Below the pieces are notes generated by a model. It was given only the letters and a program-made list of their open reading frames with translations. It was not told where the DNA came from and did no database searches. DNA of 64,000 bases from Ditylenchus dipsaci (taxonomy: Eukaryota; Nematoda; Chromadorea; Rhabditida; Anguinidae), in contig SADC01000803.1 of the NCBI GenBank assembly GCA_004194705.1, positions 248,001 through 312,000 on the forward strand. The letters are read 5' to 3'. Shown piece after piece: positions 24,639 to 36,800 of the stretch; the first letter of the stretch is position 1, and every line of letters starts with the position of its first letter. The position numbers and the translations under genes were made by a program.

Positions 24639-27288
24639 TCACTGGATCAACACTTGTCTTCTTAATAGCATCGTGTTCGATGGTAACTCACGCCCCTAAA
24701 ACCGAATATCAAGAATATATTTTTTTTCAGACTATCCCATTAACGCAGGGATGCGAATAGTACTTTTTAAAAAGATTTGCCGCTATTCCATTGTAGCCCC
24801 CCCCCCTCCCAATTCTATTCCAGTGTACCGACCCCCCCCCCAATCTCGACCTATTCCATAGTACGCCCCCCCTCTAAAAACCAAGTTTTTTATAAGCACT
24901 AAAAACCATTTTATGCAATAATTTTGCCATAAAAGGACCAAAAAGTAATTTTAAAAGAGACAAAGGGCTGTATTGGGAGGGGAAGGAAAATTTTTCCGAA
25001 ATTTTCATTCAAATCCCTGCATTAACACTTACCGCTTGACAGATTCAATGTGAAAAACATTATAGTCGTCAAATTTCTTCCACCCAAATTCTGAAGTTGA
25101 TTTATAAAAGATAGCCCATGCATGCCGTGGCTTTGCCTTCCAACTCTCATGTTCAATACAGAAGTGACGGATACGAGGATCCCTGGATGAAGCTGGTAAG
25201 TTCCTACTCCGTGAATCTGGTCTAATGCTTTGTACAACTTGGGAACTGAAAGTTTATCTTGCGAGAAAAAGGAGATCCAAGTCAGGGCCTGAAAAACAAG
25301 ACATTTGATAAAAAGATTGGACGAGTAAAGCAAAACATACCTCGAATTTCCGCAGCGCTTCACACACCGAATCTCCGTCAAGATCAGAGTCCTTTTGAAA
25401 GCACTAAAAATAAGTTGTTCTCGCTTAATTAAATTTTGTCAAGCCCAACCTGCAATTTTCTTTTTTCAACTAGAGCATTGAAAAGATTGTTGACTGCGTT
25501 TGTAGTTCTTGTGTGACCAGTCCAAATCGAGATATGAGTCAAATGGTCCAAATTAGCCAGCTCGATCAAATGATTGGCAGGACCAAGACCCTCATTAATA
25601 GATATATCCAGGCATTGCAACTGCTTCACATTTACCATCATAGAGCACAAAACCTAAAAACATTTTTTCCATGCATACTAGTAACAGTCATACCGTATTT
25701 CCTCTAATAGAAGCCCCCTCCTATTATAAGCCCCCCCCTCTAATATAAGCCCCCCCCCTCCCTAGAGGTCATCCAAAATATAAAAGCCCCCCCCTCACAG
25801 GTGGGTATCCTAAAAATATAAGCCCCCTCCTTTTATATAGACCAGAATCAATTTTTTTTCGATAAATAGCTATTGTTAATGGTGGTTAAAGGCGCAAAGA
25901 ATGTCTTTATGTATTTGCTAAGCACATCTTTCAAAGTGGACCGCTGGAATACTTGTTAATGAGTGAATCTTAAAGCAAAAGGGCATCGATTCAAGAACCA
26001 TTTTAGCGGATACTTTGTTGGTTTATGCAGTAATCATCAGCAGAAAATCAAGAATAAACGGTAAATAGTGACGTCGGTTTACGTTTAAAGAACAAGGAAA
26101 TAAATTGTGACGGTATTTCGCAGCAAATTCTTGTTTCGTCTTTTTCTTTTAAATTTTCACACCTTTTTTTAAAGTAAATAAATAGACACCATCGTATAGC
26201 ACTGCGATTACAGTTTATAATAAGGTTTGTCAAATGGATCGAATAGGTAAAATATAAACAAAATTATATCATACTTTTACTTTTATGTACCACATTTTGC
26301 AAAGCTGGTACTAATTCGGTTTAGCCCACACCTCCAATTTTCGAATATTCCTAGGGTAAGAGTATTAATACTCTTGATCACTATGCGAGGCACAAACAGG
26401 AATTTGGCACTCATCGTTTCATCTTTCGTTCTTACGTATCTGATTTTGTATGGCGAAGGAAATTCGCTGATGTTGATATTATGTTCCAATCCAAATTTCT
26501 GTTTGTGCCTTCGCATAGTGATCAAGAGTATTAATACTCTTACCCTAGGAATATTCGAAAATTGGAGGTGTGGGCTAAACCGAATTAGTACCGCAAAGCT
26601 ATTACTCAAAACGAGGGTAGACAGGCGCCCTACAAGCGCCCAACTTTTATCGGAAAACATTCTCTTTTAGTGAGATTTCAATTATTAATTTTTTATCCTA
26701 AAATATGTCCTTGAATACCAAGCTTTACCTTTCCTCTTGCGTACGTTCCCAGGCCACTACTACCCCTCAGCATCACATTATTCAAATCAAGATAATATGC
26801 TGCAAATTTCCAATACGCCAAAAAAAATGCAGGAAGAACGCCTCCAAGAGAAACTTGGCAGAGGGGTGAACTGGTAAACGGGTAAACGGTGTTTATAGAA
26901 AAACAGTGGTTTTGATGTTGAAACGCTGTTTTATTAATGTTATGTGAAAAATTAGAAGTGATCGGAGGTTGACGTAAGAACATTATGACCCAGAATTTTT
27001 TCCGCGTCTTCGGCGCGGCGAGTTCAAAAAATAAAGACCCCCCCCCTCTAATACAAGCCCCCCCCTCTAATATAAGCCCCCCCCTAGAGGGCATCCGAAA
27101 AATAGAAGCCCCGGGGCTTCTATTAGAGGAAATACGGTAACTGTTAACGCTAAATACATACCTCCTTGAAAGATACCGCATCTAGCTTATTGCATGTTTT
27201 CAAGGAGACAAGCTGCGGCAACTTATCAAAGATGCCACTAAAGAACGGTAGAATATTTGCGTGGAGAGGGATGCTCAGAGATTTCAAC
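24639..27288 (-). CDS. Leucine-rich-repeat-like protein, 3' part
   Basis: Minus-strand exons with matching phases: 27162-27288 (IFDKLPQLVSLKTCNKL), 25450-25654 (VKQLQCLDISINEGLG, LDHLTHISIWTGHTRT), 25341-25403, 25033-25289 (ISFFSQDKLSVPKLYKAL) and 24639-24695, ending RRQVLIQ and TGA. A minus-strand AATAAA follows at 24574-24579. Spaced leucines and the LxxLxxL..N/C patterns suggest leucine-rich repeats, but I cannot name the family or a function. 5' exons were not found; a stretch near 28240-28318 (minus) reading DIDSVAVCIALMADQMP might be one. The 25655-27161 intron holds a 1.4-kb CCGTATT-family element. Confidence 0.6.
25693..27137. mobile_element. 1.4-kb CCGTATT-family element in LRR-gene intron
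   Basis: Left CCGTATTTCCTCTAATAG and right complement ending AAATACGG, TA at both ends. Subterminal C-rich CTCTAATATAAGCCCCCC repeats at both sides. Its interior carries a separate palindrome with about 95-bp arms (26307-26400 and 26500-26595). Confidence 0.65.
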
Positions 27289-27666
27289 CTAAACACTGAT
27301 TGTTTGATTTAAATCATGAAATCACTAACTGACGCTAAAATTAAACGGACAAAGCTTTTTTCTGGTGCAAAAAGACTTTTTTGGGTCAAATATTTTTGGT
27401 CCAAAAATACTTTTTTTGGGTCAAAAAGACTTTTGTTTGGGGCAAAAATTTTTTTTTGGAGCAAATTTTTTTAGTTGTAATTATGCATTCCCTTTTATTT
27501 TTCTAACACATAAAGTATGTTTTTTGGGGATAAAACTGTTTTTTGGGGGTTTTCTAAGAAGCGGTTAAATTTTTTCGAATCGATTGAGCGGATCAGACTT
27601 CCAGTCAGATGGACTTTATCGCTCAGAATTGCATGTTATTCCACTTTAAACCACCCTAATGGGCTG

Positions 27667-28032
27667 CCCCTGATGCATCCGTGTCCGTGACACGGACCGT
27701 ATTTTCGTGCACAATGAGCCGTATCCATGTCCGTAAAACGGGCCGTAAACACGAGCCGTGAAACGGTCCGTGTATTAACATCCAATGGGTCGTGTCCGTG
27801 TCACGGACCGTGATACGGTCCGTCAAATTTTTAGGCCGATTTTTTAGTTAGCAGGTACATTTATTTTTTTGAGTGCCACTTTTAATTTATTCAAACGCCC
27901 AAATTTATGAGAAGCATTCCTGTAAAAAAACATCGGAAAATTTTTTGTGAAAACACAGAATGCAGGGTCGATAATTTTTCGGCACGGACCGTGTTTTTCA
28001 TACGGTCCGTGTCGAATACGGATTTTTGCACA
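27667..28032. repeat. Motif-array element of CACGGACCGT type
   Basis: Many direct and inverted copies of ACGGACCGTG/CCGTGTCCGTG cluster at 27667-27835 and 27985-28032 around a plain core. The ends (TGCATCCGTGTCCGTG left; complement of TGCAAAAATCCGTATTC right) look like weak terminal inverted repeats. Confidence 0.55.
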
Positions 28033-28664
28033 CAATTTAATTTTTGAAAAATGAAAAAAAAAAGCAACGAAAAGCATAATCATTACAGCAAAACAAAGCG
28101 AAAAAAACAACGATGGCTCTTTTTGGTTCATGTGATTGGTCAAGTGATTGGTCACTAAGGGCGGTGGTAAATTCCCCCGCTGCTAAATTCACCCTCCGAA
28201 TTTTTGAGGTTACACATCCAGATTTTGTTAACACAAAGATTTGTGCAAATGAATGTCTAGGCATCTGATCTGCCATTAATGCAATACAAACCGCAACACT
28301 ATCAATGTCAGTCCCCAAACTTTTCTAAGTCAAAGGGTTATATTTTAAGACCACTATTTCAGGAGATCATTTTGCAACATTCAAAGTAAAATCAATCAAC
28401 TTGAGCTTATACGGTCCCTTTATTGGAGAGACCCATATATCTAAGTTTAACTATGTCCATTGTACCTTTTTAGATTGTGTTTCTGTAATTTCCCTGGAAA
28501 AAAGTCAATTTTTGAAAAGTTTTTATATTTTTTAATAATTTATACATTTTTAGGATCAGGCTTAGGCAAGGATAAGCAATTGTACGTGAGGACGGGCTCA
28601 AAAATGTCTCGAATTTGAAAAAAGTAAGAAAAGGTGTTTGAGTCCGTCCTAACACAGGAACTCG

Positions 28665-28915
28665 GGTTCGAGTTTAAATAGAGTAAGGTCAAGGTTTAAA
28701 TAGGGTAATGTTGAAGTTAAAATAGGATTCAAAGTCAATTTAAAGTTTAACATGACCTAATTTAAACTTTGAACTAACCTGGAAAAGTGAATAATGGGTA
28801 AATTTAAAGTTTATTTAAACATTAACTTTACCCGATTTGAACTTTTTTTATTTTAAAATTTGAACTTTAAATTGGGTGAAGTTCGACTTGATTTAAACTT
28901 TATTTGAGGTTTAAC
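28665..28915. repeat. Motif array of AGTTTAAAT/ATTTAAACTT
   Basis: Over ten degenerate copies of GTTTAAAT-type words in alternating orientation, mixed with GGGTAA and GAAGTT. Ends not resolved. Confidence 0.45.
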
Positions 28916-29120
28916 ACCCACTTTTGACTTTTTTTCGCACGTATTCATGTGAATCATGTTTCTGATCGCTTTTGTGCTGTGCGATAAACGTTTTAGGTAG
29001 AATATATTGTTTGGCAGTGTCCATAGTTGGAGTCAACATTTTGTTGACCCTGAAATGTTGATATTATCTTCAACAAATTTTCGTTTAATATTAAAATGCA
29101 TAAAGGTTTTTATGTTAGCC

Positions 29121-29319
29121 CAGGGCTGCCATCTCAAAATTAAAAAAAGGACATTTGGTCAAAAAACACAAATTTTAAGGAAAACGTGCATTTTATCCAG
29201 TGCTTGTTGCCATTTTAAAGCAAAAAAAAAAGATTTTGACTAAAACTTCAAAAATAAAAAAATATTTGGGGTCCCAAAAAAAGGACAAATTTTTTTAAAA
29301 AGGACATATGGCAGCCCTG
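29121..29319. mobile_element. 199-bp hAT MITE with perfect 8-bp TSD
   Basis: TIR CAGGGCTGCCAT at the left and ATGGCAGCCCTG at the right; TGTTAGCC duplicated exactly at 29113-29120 and 29320-29327. The interior repeats the words AAAAAGGACA and GACAAATTT. No coding capacity. Confidence 0.9.
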
Positions 29320-29574
29320 TGTTAGCCCCAATGTTCACCTACAACATTTTGAAGCCAAGAATGTCTGTTGACCCCTTCACTAAAATGCTGCTCTCTACCC
29401 CCCCCCCCCTAATAACTTTTTGTTTTTCGGAATTGTGTTCGGAATTGTTTATTATATTGAACAATACACACTCAGCACTCCTCACAGGCATTAGTTTGCT
29501 CTTACACGGAGATTGTGAGGATCTTTTGTCTAGGACAAAAGACATTAAAAAACCTTATTGTATTCTTGTAGAAC

Positions 29575-31010
29575 ACCCCCAGGTTACGTGTAAAAGTGGT
29601 TGGCTAGACCCCGCGTGATAGTCAAAATTTCGAGAAATAATTAACGGGTGTAAAAAAGTCCTGCAACACTATTAAAAACAAAAAATGATTAGAAATTTTA
29701 GCAACTATTAAAAAACCAATAAATAGCTTTTGTAGACCTAAATCTCCTCTTTCAAATGGCATATTGCTTTTAGCTATTTTGGATAAGTCAAAATTTGGCT
29801 CCAAACACTCGTCTGGTCATTTTGAGAAGTTAACCAGCGTTTTCATCACTTTAACTGGTCAAATGTTTTATTGAATTTTGAGCGTCACGACAAAATTTTA
29901 TCACCATGTTGTAGCGCAGCTGAAAGCTACAAAAGCCATACTACAGAATGATTTTTGAAAATCTGAGCGTTGAGATATGGCCTTTTGGAAAAAATCAATT
30001 TCTTGAAAAAAATGACCAAAATCCGAAAAATTGGCAAGATCTTTCATTTTGGTCTTTTTTTCAAGAAATTGATTTTTTCCAAAAGGCCATATCTCAACAC
30101 TCAGATTTTCAAAAATCATTCTGTAATATGGGTTTTTTAGCTCTTGAGTTGCGCTACAACATGGTGATGAAATTTTGTAGATACGCTTGAAATTCAATGA
30201 AACATTTGACCAGTTAAAGTGATGAAAACGCTGGTTAACTTCTCAAAATGACCTGACAATTGTTTGGGGCTAAATAATAACTTATCTGAAATAATAAAGC
30301 TAATTGTAATATGCCATTTGGAAGAGGGGACGCAGGGCTAAAAAATCTATTAATTGAATTTTTAATAGTTGCTAAATTTCTAATCCTTTTTTTGTTTTTA
30401 AAAGTGTTGCAGGACTTTTTTTACACCCGTTAATTGAAGTTCGAAATGTGACCATGATATATAAAATCCTTTCCTCAAGAATTTTTTTCTCTTCAAGGAA
30501 CAACCATTATATGATTGTTATACTGACTCCTGAATAGGCAGGGTAACATTTGGTTTTCAAAAAATCGAATTTTTTTTCTGGTTTAGGCCTGGTTACCAGG
30601 GCGAAAAAACTAAAATTGTTAAGAAAAAATCTTGTTTAAATTGATGCACAAATTAAAAATGCATAAAGGTTTTTTGCAAGAGCCATGTGGAAAAACATGG
30701 TAGAATTGTTTTAGCGCCAATTTAAACAAATAAAAATCTTGACTATTTTTAGCGGGACTAAGGCTAAGCCGAGAAAAATTCGATTTTTTGAAAACCAAGT
30801 GTTACCGTTACCAGATTCAAGAATCACGATTATACGGGTGATTGTCCCTTGAGGAAAATTAAATTTTGGGGGAAGGATTACATACTCCACCAAAACCATT
30901 ATACCCATATCATGGTCACATTTCGAACTTGAATTAATTATTTCTCAAAATTTCGACTATCGCGTGAGGTGAGCCAACCGCTTTCACACGTAACCTGGGG
31001 GTGCTTCACA
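29575..31010. repeat. Nested foldback complex
   Basis: Outer arms near 29575-29660 and 30925-31005 share the CCCCCAGGTTACGTG and AAATTTCGA blocks in opposite orientation. Inside, 29640-29720 pairs with 30365-30440 (GTGTAAAAAAGTCCTGCAAC), 29817-29870 pairs with 30195-30255, and 30450-30920 forms a separate palindrome (GTGACCATGATAT ends). This indicates at least one foldback inserted into another. Confidence 0.65.
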
Positions 31011-31234
31011 AGAAGGCACTAAATTTTTTTATTATCTTTCATCCTCATAATCACACCTCGGATACTTTCCTTGTTAGTGATTGCCCCAACCTACTCATTT
31101 CACCCTCGGTAAATCCCCACGTTCACACAAGCGATATAACCCCTGTTACAGATTTTTTTGAATATAAGAGTGTTGAGTGTTGAGTCGACATTTTGCAATT
31201 TCACTTGCCGGAACTCGAGTCTGGATTAGTTTCA

Positions 31235-31400
31235 TACCCTGTGAGGTATCCAGGTGGTACTCAGCTTTTGTATCTAAGTAAAGATACACAGGTGTTGGTA
31301 CAGAGGAATGCCTCGGTATCGGTATTTAGGTGAAAGTGCCTGGGCAATAGTAGTCAAGGTATTGGTTAAGTGTTGGTATTGGTGTTTTAAGACAATGGAG
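31235..31400. repeat. Motif array of GGTATCNRGGT type
   Basis: Repeated GGTAT(C/T)(G)GGT words (TATCCAGGTGGTACTC, GGTATCGGTATTTAGGT, GGTATTGGT). A similar array in opposite orientation lies at 44465-44650 (TACTACCACC). Boundaries uncertain. Confidence 0.4.
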
Positions 31401-32034
31401 ATATCTGGTTATGAATTTATACTTCTGATAAATGGATACCCGGCTGATAGATTGAAATAAGGAAGTTAAATGTTTTGGTCCGATGAATCCATATGAGAGT
31501 TAAAGAGGTAAATCTGCATGTCCACCTGGGACGAATTTTATTTTTCTTATTTTCAGCTACAAAAATCTTTTCGTGCACTATTCCGATAATCTAAAACTAG
31601 TTTGAAGGTAGAAAACTGTCATTTGATTAAATTTAACAAAACTAAAAAAAATTAACAAACAAAATAGCATTTTACTATTATAAAGCCTTCTTAAGAGTGC
31701 TCGGATGAGTGCAAGAAACTAGTTTTAGAACCCGAAAAACATAAAAAAAAATTCGCACCGAATGGACGGTCACTTGGTTTGGATTATGCAATAGAACTGA
31801 AGCTGGATTACACACAAACGTGTTAAGTTATAGGAGTTTTTTTTTACAAAACCAGAAAGACTAATTTCAAACAAATTACGAAAAAAAATTGGATCAGACA
31901 TGCTTAGCCTAGAAAAAAAACCCTACCCTTCAAGGGCACCGTAGGACCATTTTTAATTTTCAATTTTCTGTGCACGATATGTCATCTTGTAGCCCTGGAA
32001 ATGTTCTAGTGAATGGTATATCAATTGATATACC
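31401..32034. other. Noncoding, with a fragment of the ACCAAGTGG repeat family
   Basis: 31715-31790 matches the 63650-63720 family text (TTTTAGAACCCGAAAAAC, GGACGGTCACTTGGTTT). Otherwise nothing recognised. Confidence 0.4.
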
Positions 32035-32079
32035 ATTGATATACCAACACAAATCACCCGGTAGTGACTCTGGATGGAT

Positions 32080-32390
32080 GGAGGGGGCTTGGAGTTGAGA
32101 TGCGCACACCCACATACCTTAGACACAAATCACTCGAAAGTAACTCTGGATGCATGAAAATGTATGCATAGCAGAGTTTTGTTTATGCGGTAGGCTCCAG
32201 TTGACAAAACTACGTTCAAATACTTTCTTTTCAGTATTTTTAAGGATATAAAGGCACCCTTTTTGGTTTATTTAGCTTGAAAGACCAAGGCAATTGGTCA
32301 AATTTATGGTAATCAAAATTTTTCCTCGAACACTATTCACAGGTGACCAAAAAAGACCCCCCCCCCCCCCCCCAAGTAAAGAAGTGCCAA
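32080..32390. repeat. Half copy of foldback family A
   Basis: Matches the right half of 10989-11705: ACACCCACATACCTTAGACA, the GATGCATGAAAA block, GACCAAGGCAATTG, and a C16 run followed by AAGTAAAGAAGTGCCAA. The left arm is missing. Confidence 0.6.
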
Positions 32391-32894
32391 GAGACAATTG
32401 TACAAGGATGACACATCATTCACAGATAGCTGTTGTTGTTGACCAGTACAAAAAAATAATGTCTGCCATTTCTGCCTGCTTCTGTCCGCATTGCTGCTTC
32501 TCTTCCACTAGCTAATGCTCCCCCTTCTTTTTTTCGATGATTTAACAACCAAATTTTGTGAAACAAATGGGTTTTAATATGAATTTGGGAGAGACAGAGA
32601 GTACAAAAAAGTTTTTTCGACCAAACTCATCTTATTCCTTACTCACGGCATTTCAAATCGTCCAAAAAGGTGAAATTATTTTTGTTTAGTCGTGTTTCAC
32701 AGCCCAAACGTTTGCATGGCGCCGTAAAAAGAGATTTTCATCACAAAATTTTACATGACATAAAAGACTATTTTCTAAATAAATAAATAATAATAAATAT
32801 TATTCACCACTTTTCCGCTTAATTAGGTGAGACTGTCGTGATGACATACACACATAAGTGCTTCAGTATAGTGTGTAGGAGGATGAATTAAATA

Positions 32895-33764
32895 CAGTCG
32901 GACCTCGCTATAGTGCGACCCCTTGGGGTCAACCCAAATTCGCACTATAGTGGGAGTCGCACTATATCGAGGGTCTCCAAACCATTTTCCATACATCCGT
33001 TACTGGCAGTAAATTCTTCGATTCCCAACTTGCTTGCGATCTCCAGAGCTTTTTCCTAAATGTATTTAACAATGTAATAAAGCAGGAGAAAAATAAAGGA
33101 AAAAAAAAGTCACCTTGAACAAATCGCCACTAACAGGAACGTTCTCACTCTTAACTTGCTTGAACCAAATGATGAGTGCTTCTTCCAATTCTTCATTCTT
33201 GCCAGGTGTTAGCCGCGCACGCTTTGATTCTTTTCCATCTGCAACTGCTTTGAGAATTGATTCTTTGCCTTTGAGAATATTTGGGACGCTTGATTCTGGA
33301 ATTTTGAATTGCCGAGCCAGTGCGCTTTGATTGCCATTCTTTTCAGCTGCATCAATAACCTCCTTCTTGAACTCCAACGAGAAAGCGCGACGTTGTTAGT
33401 AGTGCTCATTGCAAAATAACTAAAATAATAAAAATTACAATGGCGTTACACGTCAGAGACTAAAAGAAGAATTAGTATCTTAGTAGTTGTTTGCGACTGT
33501 ACTAATAATTGATTTTTCGGCGGGAATTCGAAATCCTGTAATTTTTAACATAAATTTTTATGAATCGCACTATATCGAGAGTCATTTTATTTGTCGGGAC
33601 CGCGTCAGGTTCGCACTATAGTGGAAGTCGCACTATAGTGGGGTCGCACTATATTGGAGGTCTAGTCAGCCTTATTTGGGGCAAAACCAACCAAACTGGT
33701 CCTGAACTCGCACTATAGTGGAAGTCGCACTATAGTGGGGTCGCACTATAGCGAGGTCCTACTG
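32895..33764 (-). mobile_element. Truncated Tigger/pogo element, TA TSD
   Basis: TIRs CAGTCGGACCTCGCTATAG and the complement (CGAGGTCCTACTG), TA at 32893-32894 and 33765-33766. Further internal copies of TCGCACTATAGTG lie near both ends. Encodes only the N-terminal DNA-binding half of a Tigger transposase. Ends 57 bp from the MPI stop codon. Confidence 0.9.
32957..33409 (-). pseudogene. Tigger transposase remnant, CENP-B-type HTH only
   Basis: Minus-strand exon 33114-33409 starts MSTTN and reads RRAFSLEFKKEVIDAAEK, NQSALARQFKIPESSV, then IIWFKQVKSENVPVSG; the exon starting at 33055 continues EKALEIASKLGIEEFTASNG before running into the TIR. This covers the psq/CENP-B and Tc5-type helix-turn-helix region of pogo/Tigger proteins. 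The DDE catalytic domain is absent. One base seems missing after MSTTN (AACAACG). Confidence 0.8.
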
Positions 33765-33821
33765 TATTTATTTATTAATGTTAAGCCTTAAACAGGTCAT
33801 TCGCTAAATAATACTATTTAC

Positions 33822-36800
33822 TTAAGCTGAGCTTAAAGCTCGAAAAGCCACAAAATCAGCACTTGAATCTTTAAAAGATAATTGAGAAAGTGATTTAGGA
33901 AGGAAAAACACATCTCCAGGCTTCAAGTTTTTAGAGCTCTCTTCATTTTGAATCGTGCTTTGGCCGGAAATAACCAAAAGAATCGAGCTGGATCCAAGTT
34001 CTGGCAGAAAACTTGCTTCACTCTGCAATAATAAATTAAACTATTAAGGTTAGGAGAAGTTAGAAATGTTTAGATCAGAGAATCAAACAGATACCCATTC
34101 ATTCTAATAGATGGGCGGCCACGGACAAAGCTTTTTTGGAGCAAAAAGACTTTGGGGGGGGGGGGCAAATTCACTTTTTTGTGCAAATTTTTATTTTGCA
34201 TGTTTTTATTACAATTTCTTATATTTTTTTTCAAAATGACAGCACCATCATGTAGCCCTACTTTTCTAGTTTCTAACGAGGTATCTTTTATGACAACATA
34301 TTTTCAAAATGTAGGTGAAACCACAAAAACATTTTTGAGGTTTCAGCCAACAAATTTTAACCAGTTACAGCTAAAATGACTAGGAAATATTAAATTAACA
34401 AAGAGAACATATTAACCCGATCATTTGTGAATAGACTTCATTGACAGATTTTTTCTGCATATTCTTGTAGAGCACCCCGAAGTTATATAACAGGTCTTTT
34501 GAAAAATAAAGGAGAAATGGCCACCCGAAGTTACCGAAAAACCATGATACCTGCGTGGTTTTATCATGCGTTTTCTGTGACTTCGGGTGGCCATTTGTCC
34601 CTTAATTTTCAAAGGACATGGAAATATCAACAGCACTTTGTTATATAACTTCTGTGTGCTCTTAGAGCACTGCTCTACAAGAATATGCAAAAAATCTGTC
34701 AATAAAGTCTTTGAAAAAAAAAAACACTTCTGAAAATTTCTGAAAAAATGTGTCAAAAACACAATGCCAAAAGCACTGTTTTGAATTGGAGGTGCCCGTC
34801 TATTATAATAAATACGGTAGCTCTTGTGTCTTTTATTCGTTCCCTTGAATTTTGGCTGTGATTATGTGTTGTCTTTTTCAGCTTGTGCTCAGGAGAGAGT
34901 TTCAGCGTAAGTTCGGACTGAAAAAAGTTTATTTATTTTTAAAGTTTGGAAAAAAATTTTGAGTCTGTGAGATTCTCTGAGCGCAAACACAAGCAAACCA
35001 AATAAAAGGGGTATCAAGGCAAATAGAATAAGGAAGACACAAATGCCGAATAAATTGCTCACACTAATTTTGTGAACAGCAAACTCAGAGATGCCAGGTG
35101 GAGAGTATTCCACAACACCATCACAATATTCACTAGGCTGGAAATATGGGCAATCAGACATTTTATAGGTCAAGTTTTGACACAAGGTGTCCACATCCTT
35201 ATATTTAGGAGTTAGTCCAGCTCGGATGGTGTTGTCTGAACAAGCCATGCACTCGATGCAATCTAACCGAAAAGGGTATTTTCAGCAAAGCAATAAGAAT
35301 AAAGTTGAATGCATACCTCCAAACAAATAAGCATGTGGCTCATTCGGTCCCACAAATACTGACTCTCCTGAAATTTTTTGGATGTGCAACTAGCCAATCA
35401 GCTAAGCATGGATTCTGTATATTTTTGTGAATTTTTTTTATTGTAACCCCATGTTTTTGAGGACGGCTATCAACTCGCGACACTCCACTCCCGACACTTT
35501 TTTCGAAGATTTTTTAAACTTCTGAAAAAATCATCAAATATTCTCCGAAAAGTTTTTTGAGTAGCAATTTCCCATACCAAAATGTCTTCCTAAACCTGAA
35601 TCCGTTGAGATCAAGTCAACAAAACCACAGGGGACTGAGATTTAGCTGTTTTGAACAGACCACCTTGAAATTAGTACTACTTACCCACTTTGAAGGATAT
35701 CTCAGCTCCCTAGAAATTTTCGTATCTGATCTCAACAGACTCGGGTTCAGAAAGGCATTTTGGTGGCTCTAGGTGAATTCATCCAGGGTGAATTCATCCA
35801 AAGGTGAATTCATCCAACTTTTTATCTTGACACCTTTTCTTTAAATACTTTTCGTTCCGCATGTTCTATTGACATTACAACCAATTTATACAATTCTAAC
35901 ATTTTTCATAAAGATAACAACAAATGTTTGATTAATTTTCTTTGAGTTCTCATTTTTAAAAAATTGGATGAATTCACCGTTGGATGAATTCACCTTGGAT
36001 GAATTCACCGTCGCCCCATTTTGGTATGACACGTTGATATTCAAAAGACTTTTTGGCAAATTTTGCAAATCTGTTTTTGCGTTTTCTTAATTATCACGAG
36101 TTTTCCTGATTCCACTTTTCATATTTTGGTTGAGCACCCAAAAATCTCGAAATCGACCTCAAAATTTTCCGACTTTTTGAGGTTGAGCAATAACTCCCCG
36201 GGGACTTAATACAGAAAATACGGTAATTTTATGTCTCGAATTGAATGTATTGTCACCACAAGACTGATTATTATCACCGAAAAACTTATTTTTGTCACCA
36301 AAAAAGTTGTCAGCCAAAGGCATTTTGCTTATCCAAAAAAATTTTCTCTTCAATACAAAAATAATTTTTTGGATAAAGAAAAATCTTTTCGGCGACAAAA
36401 ATAAGTTTTCCTCATTGGGAGAAAGTAAAACTTTAAAATTTTATTATTTTAAAAATACCGGGGCTTAAAGTGAAATAGTTAAGAAAGAAAGGTGCCAAGA
36501 CGCCCACATCTCCACCAGGATATTGATCATTCAATTGAAGGATAAGTTTGTCAACTGGAGCGGGATTTTCAGCTAAAAAAGAAATTAGGACAGAAATAAG
36601 GAGAAGTTAAATCACTTTTAGAGAGGCGTGTCACAATCTCTTGAATAACTCTAGCAATTTGGGCTTGTGGAGCTTTCCAAACGGTGGAAAATATTGCCTG
36701 CAATCCGTGCTTGTTTTTTTCTGACCTAAATTTTCATAATTTTGTCCTTTATACAAAGAGATTCATACAGTGGAGTCCCGATAACCCTGCACTCTATTTT

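Noticed and set aside
26729..26799. Candidate minus-strand exon (YYLDLNNVM, GSSGLGTYARGK) for the LRR-like gene
   Set aside because: It lies inside the CCGTATT-family element, and the exons on either side (27162-27288 and 25450-25654) join in phase without it.
26693..27181. 162-codon minus-strand ORF
   Set aside because: Runs through C-run repeats and the MITE end; no protein-like pattern.
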